Shown in pieces: positions 7,074 through 16,149 of a DNA stretch of 17,357 bases. A program made the translations under genes and the position numbers. Below the pieces are notes generated by a model, which saw only the letters and a program-made list of their open reading frames with translations, ran no database searches and was not told where the DNA came from. The first letter of the stretch is position 1. Each line of letters opens with the position of its first letter. This stretch comes from an uncultured Porphyromonadaceae bacterium (GTDB lineage: Bacteria > Bacteroidota > Bacteroidia > Bacteroidales > Muribaculaceae), in assembly GCA_902495075.1 (NCBI GenBank), contig CABUVO010000051.1, positions 1 to 17,357 of the forward strand. The letters run 5' to 3'.

Positions 7074-10000
7074 ATGAAATATAGAATATTATTCTTCCTG
7101 ATGGCGTTTTTGGGATGGAGTTCCCTCTCAGCCCAGACGCTCACAGTGAAGGGAACGGTCACATCCGCCGTTGACGGTGAGCCCCTGATCGGTGCCACCG
7201 TGAAAGTGAAAGGAATGAATATCGCCGCAGCTGCCGACCTTGATGGCAACTATACTTTGCAGAAGGTTCCGGCAAAGGGCGTTCTCCAGGTTTCCTATGT
7301 AGGATTTGAGAATATGGAGGTGCCCGTAAACGGTCGTGAAGTTATCAATATCGCCATGAAGGAGACATCAAACAGCCTGGACGAACTTGTGGTCGTGGGT
7401 TATGGTGTTGCCAAGCGTTCCGACCTTACCAGCTCCATCACTACCGTTAAGGGTGAGGATATTTCGGAAGTCACCACCGGTAACGCGATGACAGCGTTGC
7501 AGGGTAAAGTGAGCGGTGTGCAGATTGCAACCGCCGGTGGTCCGGGTGCCACTCCGAAGGTTATTATCCGAGGTATCACATCTGTCAACGGTTCTACTCC
7601 TCTTTATGTCGTTGACGGAGTGCCTATGAACTCGGATAATATCAACTTCCTTAACAACAATGATATCGAATCAATGGAGGTGCTGAAAGATGCCTCTGCA
7701 TCGGCTATCTATGGTACGCGAGCTTCCAACGGTGTAATCCTTGTCACCACCAAGAAAGGTAAAGCCGGTAAGACACATGTGAACTTCTCCGCTTCAGTAG
7801 GTTTCGACCATGTACCCAAGCCAAAGATTGCCTGGGCTGACGAATATGAAAAAGTGATCAAGGCTCGCTACACTAACGACAACTCCGAGATTGTATGGAA
7901 CAGTCCTTACAAAAACTATTCAGCTGTCGACGGCACTGACTGGTGGAACGAGGTCGTGAACGAGACAGCCCTTATCCAGAGTTATTCCCTTAATGTACGC
8001 GGCGGTAACGAGAAATTCGTTTACAGCGTATCCGGCGGTTATTTCAACAATAAATCTCAGTTCAACTACGGTTATTGGGACAAACTTAATTTACGCCTCA
8101 ACACCGAGTACACTTTCAACAAGTATATCAAGGCGGGGCTCGATATAGCTCCTACGATGGAAAGCTGGGACAACTCCCCGAATCTTTTCGAGGCATGTAT
8201 GTCGATGGACCCCACAACTCCGGTGATGCGTCCTGAGTTTTATGATCCTAACGTATTGCTTGGTAGTGCTACAACTGAAGATGAGAGCGGCGCAACAAGC
8301 CAGTCGAGCTACAACGTTGCCATGAGTCAGTATCAACGCGCATATAACAACCAGGTGTGGAACCCCGCAGGTTCCTTAGCACGTATGGACAATCATACCC
8401 GCGCTTATACTATCTTGGTGAATCCGTTCATTCAGATCAATCCTATCAAACAGCTTACTTTCCGCACGCAGTTCGGTGCCAACATCTGGTTCCAGCGCAA
8501 TGATTATTACGACTATGCATTCTATATAGATGCATTGGAATCAAACAAGGTAAATAAAATCGGACGTAACTACAAGGACGGCACAAACTGGACATGGAAC
8601 AATACACTGACCTACATGGATACTTTTGCCGAGAAGCATAACCTCACGGCTATGGTCGGTTTCTCGGCAGAGCGTTATGTCGACTGGTGGGCTGATGCAG
8701 CGCGTCAGAATGTGCCCGGATCGAGCAATCTTCTTCATGAAGTAAGTGCCGGTGTCGGTTCGCAGATGGCGTCAGGTTCTAAAGGCGCCAACTCGTTGGC
8801 TTCTTTCCTTGGTCGTGTGATGTATAATTACGACTCACGCTATTATCTTACGGCTTCAATCCGTACCGACGGTTCGTCCCGCTTCCCGAAAGGCAATAAG
8901 TATGCAACCTTCCCCTCTGTGTCGGTGGCATGGCGTCTTTCGGAAGAGAAATTCATGGAGAGCACACGCGGATGGCTTGACAATGCCAAGATCCGTCTCG
9001 GTTGGGGTAAAGTGGGTAACCAGAATATTTCCAGCAATGCTTATCTGACAACAATGGATTCCGGCATACGTTACGTGCTCGGAACTGATCCTACAATGTA
9101 TCCCGCAACTATCGTCGGCACAACCGGTAACCCGAATCTCCGCTGGGAGACTGTGGAGGATATAGATTTCGGTATTGACCTCTCGCTCTTCAACTCGCGT
9201 CTGAATGTTACCTTCGATCTCTTCCAGAAGACTTCACATGATATGCTATATGGCAAGCAGGGTATGCTGCTTCTCGGTTTGTCGCAATGGATGGGTTCCG
9301 TGACTCAGAACATCGGAGAGATGCGTGCCCGTGGTTGGGAACTTGCCATCAACTGGCGCGACAATGTGGGTGATTTCCGTTATGATATCGGTTTGCAGCT
9401 CTCCGGCGTGCAGAACAAGGGTATCCTTTTCTCGGGTGATGGCCCGATTCTGAATGCAAGCAATATTCTCAATAGTGCTCTTATCAAGAATGAGGACGGT
9501 CAGCTGATATCTCAGTTCTATGGTTACAAGACCGGTGGTATATTTCAGAACTGGGGAGAAGTTTTGGCTCATTCCGACGAACATGGTAATCTTATCCAGC
9601 CCAATGCTCAGCCGGGTGATATCAAATTCCTTGACCTCGACAATGACGGCAAGCTCACTGATGCCGACAAACGCTATATCGGTAATCCTTATCCGGATCT
9701 TACCTTGGGTCTTAATATGAATTTCTACTATAAGAATTTCGACCTTACAGCTAATTTCTACGGAACGTTCGGCAACGATATCTTCAACGTGCAGCGTAAC
9801 CGCTACTCCGGCAACGGCGGTGCCAACGTGCTTCGCGGTGCATATGAGAAATCTTGGAGAGGCGAAGGCACTTCGAATGAGTATCCCCGCCTGTCGTATA
9901 ACGACCTGAACCAGAACTGGAGCACAGTCTCTGACTTCTATGTTGAGGATGGTTCCTACATGCGTTGCAAGCTTTTGACTCTTGGTTACACTCTTCCCTC

Positions 10001-10187
10001 AAGCTTCATGAAGGACTATAAGCTGCGTTTCTACGTGTCGGCTCAGAATCTTTTCACAATCACCAAATACACTGGCATGGATCCTGAGGCTCCGTTTGCC
10101 GATGGAGGATGTCTTGAGGTGGGTATCAACAAAGTGCAGTATCCTACACCTAAAACATTCCTCTTCGGAGTTGATTTCAGTTTCTAA
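7074..10187 (+). CDS. SusC/RagA-type TonB-dependent outer-membrane transporter
   Basis: This is the import channel of the system, moving oligosaccharides bound by SusD and the lipoproteins across the outer membrane with TonB/ExbBD energy. A signal peptide ends at Ala20-Gln21 (LSAQ). A carboxypeptidase-regulatory-like domain follows (about 23-98, VKGTVTSAVDGEPLIGATV), then the TonB-box-like ELVVVGYG (104-111) and the plug (SDLTSSITTVKGEDI, IRGITSVNGSTPLYVVDGVP, ASAIYGTRASNGVILVTTKKG). The 22-strand barrel fills the rest and ends in Phe (DFSF), the usual outer-membrane insertion signal. The length of 1037 residues is typical. There is no N-terminal STN domain, so no direct ECF-sigma signalling is expected. 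It stands 21 bases after the lipoprotein gene and 25 before susD, clearly one transcript. The transported glycan cannot be read from the sequence. Confidence 0.97.
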   Translation: MKYRILFFLMAFLGWSSLSAQTLTVKGTVTSAVDGEPLIGATVKVKGMNIAAAADLDGNYTLQKVPAKGVLQVSYVGFENMEVPVNGREVINIAMKETSNSLDELVVVGYGVAKRSDLTSSITTVKGEDISEVTTGNAMTALQGKVSGVQIATAGGPGATPKVIIRGITSVNGSTPLYVVDGVPMNSDNINFLNNNDIESMEVLKDASASAIYGTRASNGVILVTTKKGKAGKTHVNFSASVGFDHVPKPKIAWADEYEKVIKARYTNDNSEIVWNSPYKNYSAVDGTDWWNEVVNETALIQSYSLNVRGGNEKFVYSVSGGYFNNKSQFNYGYWDKLNLRLNTEYTFNKYIKAGLDIAPTMESWDNSPNLFEACMSMDPTTPVMRPEFYDPNVLLGSATTEDESGATSQSSYNVAMSQYQRAYNNQVWNPAGSLARMDNHTRAYTILVNPFIQINPIKQLTFRTQFGANIWFQRNDYYDYAFYIDALESNKVNKIGRNYKDGTNWTWNNTLTYMDTFAEKHNLTAMVGFSAERYVDWWADAARQNVPGSSNLLHEVSAGVGSQMASGSKGANSLASFLGRVMYNYDSRYYLTASIRTDGSSRFPKGNKYATFPSVSVAWRLSEEKFMESTRGWLDNAKIRLGWGKVGNQNISSNAYLTTMDSGIRYVLGTDPTMYPATIVGTTGNPNLRWETVEDIDFGIDLSLFNSRLNVTFDLFQKTSHDMLYGKQGMLLLGLSQWMGSVTQNIGEMRARGWELAINWRDNVGDFRYDIGLQLSGVQNKGILFSGDGPILNASNILNSALIKNEDGQLISQFYGYKTGGIFQNWGEVLAHSDEHGNLIQPNAQPGDIKFLDLDNDGKLTDADKRYIGNPYPDLTLGLNMNFYYKNFDLTANFYGTFGNDIFNVQRNRYSGNGGANVLRGAYEKSWRGEGTSNEYPRLSYNDLNQNWSTVSDFYVEDGSYMRCKLLTLGYTLPSSFMKDYKLRFYVSAQNLFTITKYTGMDPEAPFADGGCLEVGINKVQYPTPKTFLFGVDFSF

Positions 10188-10212
10188 AAGGAAAGCTTAA
10201 AAACAGAAAGAA

Positions 10213-11898
10213 ATGAAAAAAATAATGATATTCGCCGCTATCGCGGCTGCAATGACTTTCAGTTCGTGTGATGATTTCCTTTCGGAGGAACTGCGCGGAA
10301 CTGAGAACATCGAGACATATTTCCAGTCAGCTGATGATGTCAATTCATACGTGTTGGGATGCTATTTCCAACTTGACAAATATGACTGGTGGCAGGTCAG
10401 CCAGGTTTATCTTCTCGAAGAGATGATGACCGATAATGCCTGGGATGGCAACACTCAGCAGGAAGACGGCTACAGAGAGGTGAGCCACTTTTATCCTACT
10501 GCTCCCAATAACGGTATCCTGACTAATTTCTGGGGTGCGCGTTATCAGGGTATTGCGAGCTGTAATACGGGTATCGAACGTGTTCCGGGAGTGGAGATGA
10601 ATGAGCGTCAGAAAAACATTCGTCTTGCCGAGATGCGTTTCCTGCGTGCGTTCTATTACTTCGACCTCGTGAAAAACTTCGGTGGTGTGCCGTTGATTAC
10701 CACTCCAATGGCTTCGGCTCCCGGCATCACCCGTAATTCCCTTGAGGAATGTTATGCATTTATTGAAAAAGAGCTTTCCGACGTGGCTGAGATTCTTCCT
10801 CAGAAAAGTGAATATGGTGCTGCCGATATGGGACGCGCCACACGTGGAGCCGCTCTCGGTTTCCTTGGCAAGGCACAGCTCTATCAGGGGAAATTCGCAG
10901 AAGCAAAAGCCACTCTATGGAAAGTGATTGAAGAAAATGAGTATAAACTCATGGATAATTTCGGTGATGTGTGGTCGGTAAGACATAATAACAATGCTGA
11001 ATCAATATTCGAAATTCAGACTAAATTTGAGGCAGATCCCTATAATGTCGGTGGCTGTCTGACAGTTATTTCCGGATGCCGCGAATGTAATGTTGGCGAC
11101 GGCTGGGCGTGGGGACAACCCTCAGCTGATCTTGAGAATGCTTATATTGCCGCCGGTGACACGGAGCGTCTGCGCTGGACAATCATCAAGACCGGAGACC
11201 GCACTATCGCCGGTGAGACCCGTATGAGCGACTACTACAACGCTAACAAAAGTAAATATGTTGGCACCGAGGCTTATAAAAATTATTGCAAACCCGTTTC
11301 AGAAGGTGGTTTCGGATGGGCAAGCAATACTGCAACCACTTGCTTTATTGCTGATCCTTCCATCCATAAGTCGGCACGTATTATCCGCAAGTTCTATGTG
11401 CCTGTGGCAGACCGCCCCGAGGTGTATAATATCCGCAAGGTGCAGCTGAACAACCGTCTCCTCCGTTATGCAGATGTATTGCTGATGTATGCCGAGGCTT
11501 GCAATGAGACCAATGATGACGGCAACGCCCGCACATATCTCAACGAGGTTCGTAAACGTGTCGGACTTGGTGAGGTAAAATCCTCCGGTGATGAGCTGCG
11601 TCAGGCAATCCGTCTCGAACGCCGTCTTGAGCTTGCTTTCGAGTCGAACCGTCTCTATGATATCCGTCGCTGGAAGGATGCAAACGGAAAGACAGTGATG
11701 GAGAATCTTTTCGGTCCCAACGGCTCGTTTGTGAAATACAACACCGGTGAGAACGCCGATATGTATGAGAAGGCAAACCAGGGAGAATCTTCCGATAAAG
11801 GTATCCGTTTCCAGGCTCCCCGCGATCTCATCTGGCCGATCCCTGTTTACGAGATTGAACATTCAAATTACAGCATCACCCAGAATCCCGGATGGTGA
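10213..11898 (+). CDS. SusD/RagB-type glycan-binding lipoprotein
   Basis: This is the lid of the SusC channel on the cell surface, which binds the substrate and closes over the transporter. The signal peptide ends in the lipobox TFSSC with Cys19 lipidated and DDFLSEE directly after it, an acidic surface-export context. The order is that of the family: N-terminal SusD-like region with helical TPR-type repeats (AEMRFLRAFYYFDLVKNFGGVPL, GAALGFLGKAQLYQGKFAEA), then the RagB/SusD C-terminal region (NNRLLRYADVLLMYAEACNE, RRLELAFESNRLYDIRRW). It ends in ITQNPGW, close to the common family ending. The length of 561 residues is normal. It follows susC by 25 bases. The next gene is separated by a 288-base repeat island without a visible promoter. 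Confidence 0.97.
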   Translation: MKKIMIFAAIAAAMTFSSCDDFLSEELRGTENIETYFQSADDVNSYVLGCYFQLDKYDWWQVSQVYLLEEMMTDNAWDGNTQQEDGYREVSHFYPTAPNNGILTNFWGARYQGIASCNTGIERVPGVEMNERQKNIRLAEMRFLRAFYYFDLVKNFGGVPLITTPMASAPGITRNSLEECYAFIEKELSDVAEILPQKSEYGAADMGRATRGAALGFLGKAQLYQGKFAEAKATLWKVIEENEYKLMDNFGDVWSVRHNNNAESIFEIQTKFEADPYNVGGCLTVISGCRECNVGDGWAWGQPSADLENAYIAAGDTERLRWTIIKTGDRTIAGETRMSDYYNANKSKYVGTEAYKNYCKPVSEGGFGWASNTATTCFIADPSIHKSARIIRKFYVPVADRPEVYNIRKVQLNNRLLRYADVLLMYAEACNETNDDGNARTYLNEVRKRVGLGEVKSSGDELRQAIRLERRLELAFESNRLYDIRRWKDANGKTVMENLFGPNGSFVKYNTGENADMYEKANQGESSDKGIRFQAPRDLIWPIPVYEIEHSNYSITQNPGW

Positions 11899-11901
11899 TA
11901 T

Positions 11902-12176
11902 ATAATGTTTAATGTTTAATGTGTAATGTTAAATTATGCATTGACTCAAGGTTCTTAATGTTAAATTATGCATTGACTCAAGGTTCTTAATGTTAAATGA
12001 TGCTCAGAAACAATCTTTTAAGTTAAATGATGCTCAGACAGAGATATGTGGTATAATGTGTGCTTGATGTTTATCGTTGTTGGTTCAGCAATTAATCATT
12101 ACACATTACACATTTAACATTAAACTTAGCATTACACATTTAACATTAAATTTAGCATTGCACATTAATTAAAATT
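11902..12176 (+). repeat. Heptamer foldback island 2 (TTTAATG / CATTAAA words) between susD and the GH30 gene
   Basis: The left edge (11902-11935) repeats TAATGTT, TTAATGT and GTGTAATG. The right edge (12096-12170) repeats the complementary CATTACA, CATTTAACATTAAA and TTAGCATT words, so the island folds back on itself. Between them lie two ordinary tandem duplications, annotated separately. On the right, the 16-base word CACATTTAACATTAAA occurs at 12109-12124 and 12135-12150. No TAnnTTTG promoter and no ORF of note was found here, so the GH30 gene probably depends on read-through, with the island acting as an internal structured spacer. Confidence 0.8.
11924..12038 (+). repeat. Two nested tandem duplications inside island 2
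   Basis: A 32-base unit beginning TAATGTTAAATTATGCATTG occurs at 11924-11955 and again, identical, at 11956-11987. A third copy starts at 11988 but diverges after about 12 bases. The 17-base word GTTAAATGATGCTCAGA then occurs at 11992-12008 and 12022-12038, a period of 30. Identical adjacent copies suggest recent replication slippage. Confidence 0.85.
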
Positions 12177-12186
12177 TTCAAGTGAA

Positions 12187-13830
12187 ATGAAAATACTGAA
12201 ATATATATTTATTGCCGCAATGGCTGTCGGTCTTACGGCATGTTTTGACGAGCCTGAAGGTGTTTCTACAAAAGTGCCCGCCAATACTCCCGAGCCGGAG
12301 GAAGTGCTCTCTCCCGATGATGAGGTGACTTCTCCGCGCCCAACTTTCTCCTGCACTCCGCAGACTGCTGAAATCAATACTGCCCAGACTTTCCAGACTT
12401 CGGAAGGTTTCGGAGCGTCTGACTGCTGGCTTCCTGCAGTGATTGGTAAATATTGGAGCGCAAACCGCCAGCAAATAGCCAATTATCTATTCTCTCAGAA
12501 TAAGGTTAACGGACAGCCTGCCGGTATCGGTCTGTCTGTATGGCGCGTGAATCTTGGTGCCGGCACTGCTGAGCAAGGTGATGCCTCCGGGATAGCTCTT
12601 AATAACCGCGCCGAGAGTTATCTCTCCGGTTCTACTTACAACTGGAACAACTGTGAGGGTCAGCGTTACTTCATGGAGCAGGCAAAGAATATGGGATGCG
12701 AGAATTTCGTGTTCTTCTCAAACTCTCCGCTCGTGCAATGGACCAAGAATGGCAAGGGCTTCTCACAGTCCGGTTCAAGTTCCAACCTTAAGGACGACTG
12801 CTATGATGACTATGCCGAATATCTTGCCACTGTGGCTGAGCATTTCAATGCAGAAGGTTACAACGTGACTCATATTTCTCCTCTTAATGAGCCGCAGTTT
12901 GACTGGAACGGTGACAGCCAGGAGGGTAGCGGCTGGAACAATACGCAGATTGCCAAGTTGGCGAAAGAACTCGACAAGGCGTTGACTGCCAAAAATTCCA
13001 AGACCAAAATTTCTCTTGCAGAGGCTGCTTCCTGGGAAGACCTCTATCAGGGTGATGACACGCGCCGCCAGGTGATCAAACATCTTTTCACCAAAGGTTC
13101 TGCCAATTATGTTGGAGATCTGGCAAGTGTTGACAACCATGTTGCCGGTCACAGCTATTGGACATTCGACAATTGGAACCGCATGCGGGAGGTGCGTCAG
13201 AAAGCACGCGCTGCAGCTGATGCGCAGGGCTTGAAACTCTGGCAGACAGAGTGGTCGATGCTTGATGCTTGTCCTTCGGAACTTGCCGGTGGAAATTACG
13301 ATGCCGCGAGCGAATTCGATATCGCGATGTATATGTCGAAGATTATTCATAACGACCTGACTGTGGCAAATGTCTCTTCATGGAGTTATTGGACGGCAAT
13401 GTCTGTGGAACGTTACAATCAGAAAAACCGCTTCGAACTCATCAAGACCACCGCAGCCGGAGGTCAATACAGTGATGACTTCACTGTTGGCGGCACTGTC
13501 GAGGCAACCGACAACCTCTGGGTGCTCGGTAACTACAGTCTCTTCGTTCGCCCCGGATATGTGCGCGTGGCTCTTAACCATAACGAATCAAAAGACTTCT
13601 TCGGTTCGGCATGGATGTCGCCCGACGGTTCGAAGATCGTGGCTGTCTATACCAACATGAACAGCAACAACGGTGTTACTCTCAATGCATCTTTCGGTGG
13701 TCGCGCTCCTCAGATCGTGCAGCGTTACACCACTACCTCCAAGAAACATCTCCGCTATGACCGCTTCAACAAGGCAGACAAAGTCTTCCTTGAGCCCTAT
13801 AGCGTAACAACAGTGGTCTATACATTCTGA
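12187..13830 (+). CDS. Glycoside hydrolase family 30 lipoprotein
   Basis: This is a clan GH-A retaining glycosidase, probably the enzyme that cuts the operon's target glycan at the cell surface. The signal peptide ends in the lipobox GLTAC with Cys19 lipidated and FDEPE after it. A Pro/Glu/Thr-rich linker runs to about residue 58. The barrel begins at SEGFGASDCW. The acid/base is E235 in SPLNEPQF and the nucleophile is E355 in LWQTEWSM. The C-terminal beta-sandwich typical of GH30 ends at VTTVVYTF. Other conserved stretches are SVWRVNLGAGTAEQGD, FFSNSPLVQWTKNGKG and SSWSYWTAM. GH30 includes beta-1,6-glucanases, beta-1,6-galactanases, xylanases, glucosylceramidases and beta-fucosidases. I cannot place the subfamily, and hence the substrate, by eye. 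It follows susD by 288 bases in the same direction and ends just before a terminator. Confidence 0.93.
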   Translation: MKILKYIFIAAMAVGLTACFDEPEGVSTKVPANTPEPEEVLSPDDEVTSPRPTFSCTPQTAEINTAQTFQTSEGFGASDCWLPAVIGKYWSANRQQIANYLFSQNKVNGQPAGIGLSVWRVNLGAGTAEQGDASGIALNNRAESYLSGSTYNWNNCEGQRYFMEQAKNMGCENFVFFSNSPLVQWTKNGKGFSQSGSSSNLKDDCYDDYAEYLATVAEHFNAEGYNVTHISPLNEPQFDWNGDSQEGSGWNNTQIAKLAKELDKALTAKNSKTKISLAEAASWEDLYQGDDTRRQVIKHLFTKGSANYVGDLASVDNHVAGHSYWTFDNWNRMREVRQKARAAADAQGLKLWQTEWSMLDACPSELAGGNYDAASEFDIAMYMSKIIHNDLTVANVSSWSYWTAMSVERYNQKNRFELIKTTAAGGQYSDDFTVGGTVEATDNLWVLGNYSLFVRPGYVRVALNHNESKDFFGSAWMSPDGSKIVAVYTNMNSNNGVTLNASFGGRAPQIVQRYTTTSKKHLRYDRFNKADKVFLEPYSVTTVVYTF

Positions 13831-13840
13831 CAACTATAAA

Positions 13841-13877
13841 AAGTGCGGGGTTCCGGTTAGTCGGAATCCCCGCACTT
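13841..13877 (+). terminator. Terminator hairpin after the GH30 gene
   Basis: A GC-rich stem AAGTGCGGGGTTCCG (13841-13855) pairs with 13862-13877 across a 6-base loop, with one bulged T. There is no clean T-tract straight after the stem (CCATAAAACTTTT follows), so it may terminate only partly or protect the 3' end while letting the next gene be transcribed. Confidence 0.65.
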
Positions 13878-13907
13878 CCATAAAACTTTTAACCTAAAAA
13901 TATAATC

Positions 13908-15101
13908 ATGAGAAAATTATTACTAACAATGGGTGCGGCAGCACTCTCTTTGGGCGCGTTCGCGCAGGTGGAAAACGGACAGTATTGCATCAAGAATGTT
14001 GAGATGGGAACATTCCTCAACAGCGGTCACTCCTGGGGAACGGCAGCCGTTATCAAAAGCGAGGGTCGCGTATTTGAGATCATCAATAACCCCGACGGCT
14101 CATGCAAGGTGAAATCATCTCTCGGCTATTGGAAAGCCGGTGGTGAGACATTCCTTGATGGCAGCGAAGGCGATGCCGGAAATTTCGAGTTTGTGAAAAA
14201 GGGTGATAAATACGTTATCAAGCATGACGGAAAATTCTTCGCTCCCAATGAGAAGTTTGACTTCAAGAGCACAGAGAATAACAACTGGTGGAGCTGGGAG
14301 AAAGCTTGTCATCAGGATATCCAGTGGACAATTAAGCACGTTGATGAAGCTGAGGCTGCTCTCTGGGAGGTAATCTCTCTTGAAGATATGAAGAAAAGTC
14401 TGCTTTCCGCAACTCCCGAGGCTCCGGTAGATGCTTCATTCCTTATCAAGGCTCACAACATGGCTAAGAATGATAGCGAAAATCTCACTGCCTGGGAATG
14501 GATAAAAAACGGAGAGAAAGCGGAAGTTCTTACACCCGATCCCAACTGGATTTATGGGGATGGAGGCGACGCCTGGGCACATCAGGATACTTATGCGTTC
14601 TGCTTGAATGATAAAAACGAAACTGAACTTGCTGACAGCGAGGATATTGTGAAGCAGGAGGTTGAAGGTCTGCCTGCCGGTAAATATAATCTGGTTTATC
14701 GTGTTGTCAACCAGAATAACACAGATTTTGAACTTGATGTGAACGGCACTAAATGTCCCGTAGTTGATTTTGCTGAACTTGACCTTTGGTATCATCCGGC
14801 TGCCGATGCTCTGAAGACAGGTGAGAAGACCGAAGAAGTTACAGTTGGCGACGACGGGAAGCTCACAATCAAGATGACAAAACAGGCAAAAGCCGGTGTG
14901 CAAAACCGTTTTGCATTCAAGAGTTTCAAACTCCTTGCCAAGAGTGTAAAGACAAGTGGCGTTGAAAATATCGCAATTGATGCCGATGAGAATGCTCCTG
15001 TGGAGTATTACAATCTTCAGGGTGTACGCGTTTCAAATCCCGACAAAGGAATCTACATCGTTCGTCAGGGTTCGAAAGTAACCAAGAAAGTGATTCGTTA
15101 A
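13908..15101 (+). CDS. Secreted protein with ricin-like N-terminal region and T9SS-like C-terminal tail; function unknown
   Basis: A signal peptidase I signal ends at about Ala19 (LGAFAQVENG). Residues 20-150 have a pattern like ricin-type beta-trefoil lectins (GQYCIKNVEMGTFLNSG, GRVFEIINNPDGSCKVKSS, KYVIKHDGKFFAPN). A middle region around 175-340 looks like one beta-sandwich, possibly a carbohydrate-binding module (LPAGKYNLVYRVVNQNNTDFEL, FAFKSFKLLAKS). The end (PVEYYNLQGVRV...GIYIVRQG...KKVIR) matches the short type IX secretion-like tail common in Prevotella and Muribaculaceae. No catalytic motif is seen. It starts 77 bases after the GH30 stop, behind the hairpin and without a visible promoter of its own, so it is likely expressed by read-through and may bind the same glycan. 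It converges on the GT9 gene with 7 bases between the stops. The export, tail and domain reading are by pattern only. Confidence 0.8.
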   Translation: MRKLLLTMGAAALSLGAFAQVENGQYCIKNVEMGTFLNSGHSWGTAAVIKSEGRVFEIINNPDGSCKVKSSLGYWKAGGETFLDGSEGDAGNFEFVKKGDKYVIKHDGKFFAPNEKFDFKSTENNNWWSWEKACHQDIQWTIKHVDEAEAALWEVISLEDMKKSLLSATPEAPVDASFLIKAHNMAKNDSENLTAWEWIKNGEKAEVLTPDPNWIYGDGGDAWAHQDTYAFCLNDKNETELADSEDIVKQEVEGLPAGKYNLVYRVVNQNNTDFELDVNGTKCPVVDFAELDLWYHPAADALKTGEKTEEVTVGDDGKLTIKMTKQAKAGVQNRFAFKSFKLLAKSVKTSGVENIAIDADENAPVEYYNLQGVRVSNPDKGIYIVRQGSKVTKKVIR

Positions 15102-15108
15102 GAGATTT

Positions 15109-16149
15109 CTAAGAATTCAGACGTTGAATGATCATCTGGGGGGTGATCCCCCAGAGACAATGATAATCGCCGCGCATGCAAGGTTTGTTTCCGAACACCG
15201 AGCATGGGCGGCATGTCATATCCAACTGCACTGCGTCAGCGGGATTCTGTTTCCATCCCATGAAGCCGGTATACGGGTGGGTTGCCCCCCATACGCTCAC
15301 AGTGCGCAGTCCTACAAGCGATGCCAGATGCATGTTGGCGGAATCCATGGAAAGCATGGCATCGCAATGACTGAGGAGCGACAACTCGGCTCCGATGCCG
15401 AGGGCTGCCGATGCCATGTTGATGATGTTGGGATATTTGTCGGCAAGCGTTGCTATCTGACGTTCCTCGCGGGCTCCGAAGCCGAAAATGAATATGCGTG
15501 TATTGGGGCGCACGGCGAAATGTGCCGCCACTTTTTCTATCAGTTCAAAAGGATATATCTTCCCCGGATGCTTGGCGAATGGAGCTATTGCCAGCCAGTA
15601 TTCCCCCTCTTTCTTCGGAGGGCAGACATCCCGGAATTCCAAAGGATTCCCTTTCCCCTCGCCATAAAGCGAGCGGAAGGAATCGGCAAGAGATATGCCT
15701 GCTGTGCGGAACACCTCTTCGTAACGCTCAGGCGTCGGTTTGAGTTGTATCAGCACCTTATGGTTGGGGCGTGTCAGTTTCTTTTTGTCGGCGCGTCCCT
15801 TGTCGATATGGCGGCATTTCACGCCATGGAGCATAAGGAATTTGCGCAGCAGTTTGGTGCGCAGCACATCGTGGAGATCCACATAAGTGTCGATATGGAA
15901 ACGCGACCTCAAGGATGCGGCGAGTCGCCATATTCCCGCCGCTCCCTTGTAGTTGTTGAGATCTATTCCGACAACCGTGAGATTGTCGGGTTTATTGATG
16001 AATACTTGTGCCGGATGGTTTCGGGTAAGGAAATAGAAATTGTCGTCGGGGTTGGCAACGCAGGCGTTGTAGACCGACGGCAATGTCATAGCCACATCTC
16101 CCAAAGCCGAGAAACGGCTGATCAGCACATTCCTATTTTTTCTTTGCAT
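15109..16149 (-). CDS. Glycosyltransferase family 9 (ADP-heptose:LPS heptosyltransferase-like)
   Basis: GT9 enzymes add heptose or a similar sugar to the LPS core on the cytoplasmic side of the inner membrane. The N-terminal Rossmann motif RFSALGDVAMTLPSVY (about 12-27) and the C-terminal donor-binding region (IAPFAKHPGKIYPFELI, then CDAMLSMDSANMHLASLVG with the Asp-Ser...His pattern, then VSVWGATHPYTGF) are those of the family. The end is rich in cysteine (CRPCSVFGNKPCMRG...YHCLWGI), which is common in GT9 proteins. The length of 346 residues is typical. It starts inside the last codons of the DUF4254 gene (overlap 16133-16149), implying translational coupling. Acceptor and donor cannot be told from sequence. 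A 378-codon open frame on the other strand is its shadow. Confidence 0.93.
   Translation of the reverse strand: MQRKNRNVLISRFSALGDVAMTLPSVYNACVANPDDNFYFLTRNHPAQVFINKPDNLTVVGIDLNNYKGAAGIWRLAASLRSRFHIDTYVDLHDVLRTKLLRKFLMLHGVKCRHIDKGRADKKKLTRPNHKVLIQLKPTPERYEEVFRTAGISLADSFRSLYGEGKGNPLEFRDVCPPKKEGEYWLAIAPFAKHPGKIYPFELIEKVAAHFAVRPNTRIFIFGFGAREERQIATLADKYPNIINMASAALGIGAELSLLSHCDAMLSMDSANMHLASLVGLRTVSVWGATHPYTGFMGWKQNPADAVQLDMTCRPCSVFGNKPCMRGDYHCLWGITPQMIIQRLNS

Noticed and set aside
15135..15155. Perfect 8-base GC hairpin (TCTGGGGG-gtgat-CCCCCAGA) as a bidirectional terminator
   Set aside because: It is within the last codons of the GT9 gene, with no T-tract on either strand. It might still slow the plus-strand transcript, but the evidence is too thin.
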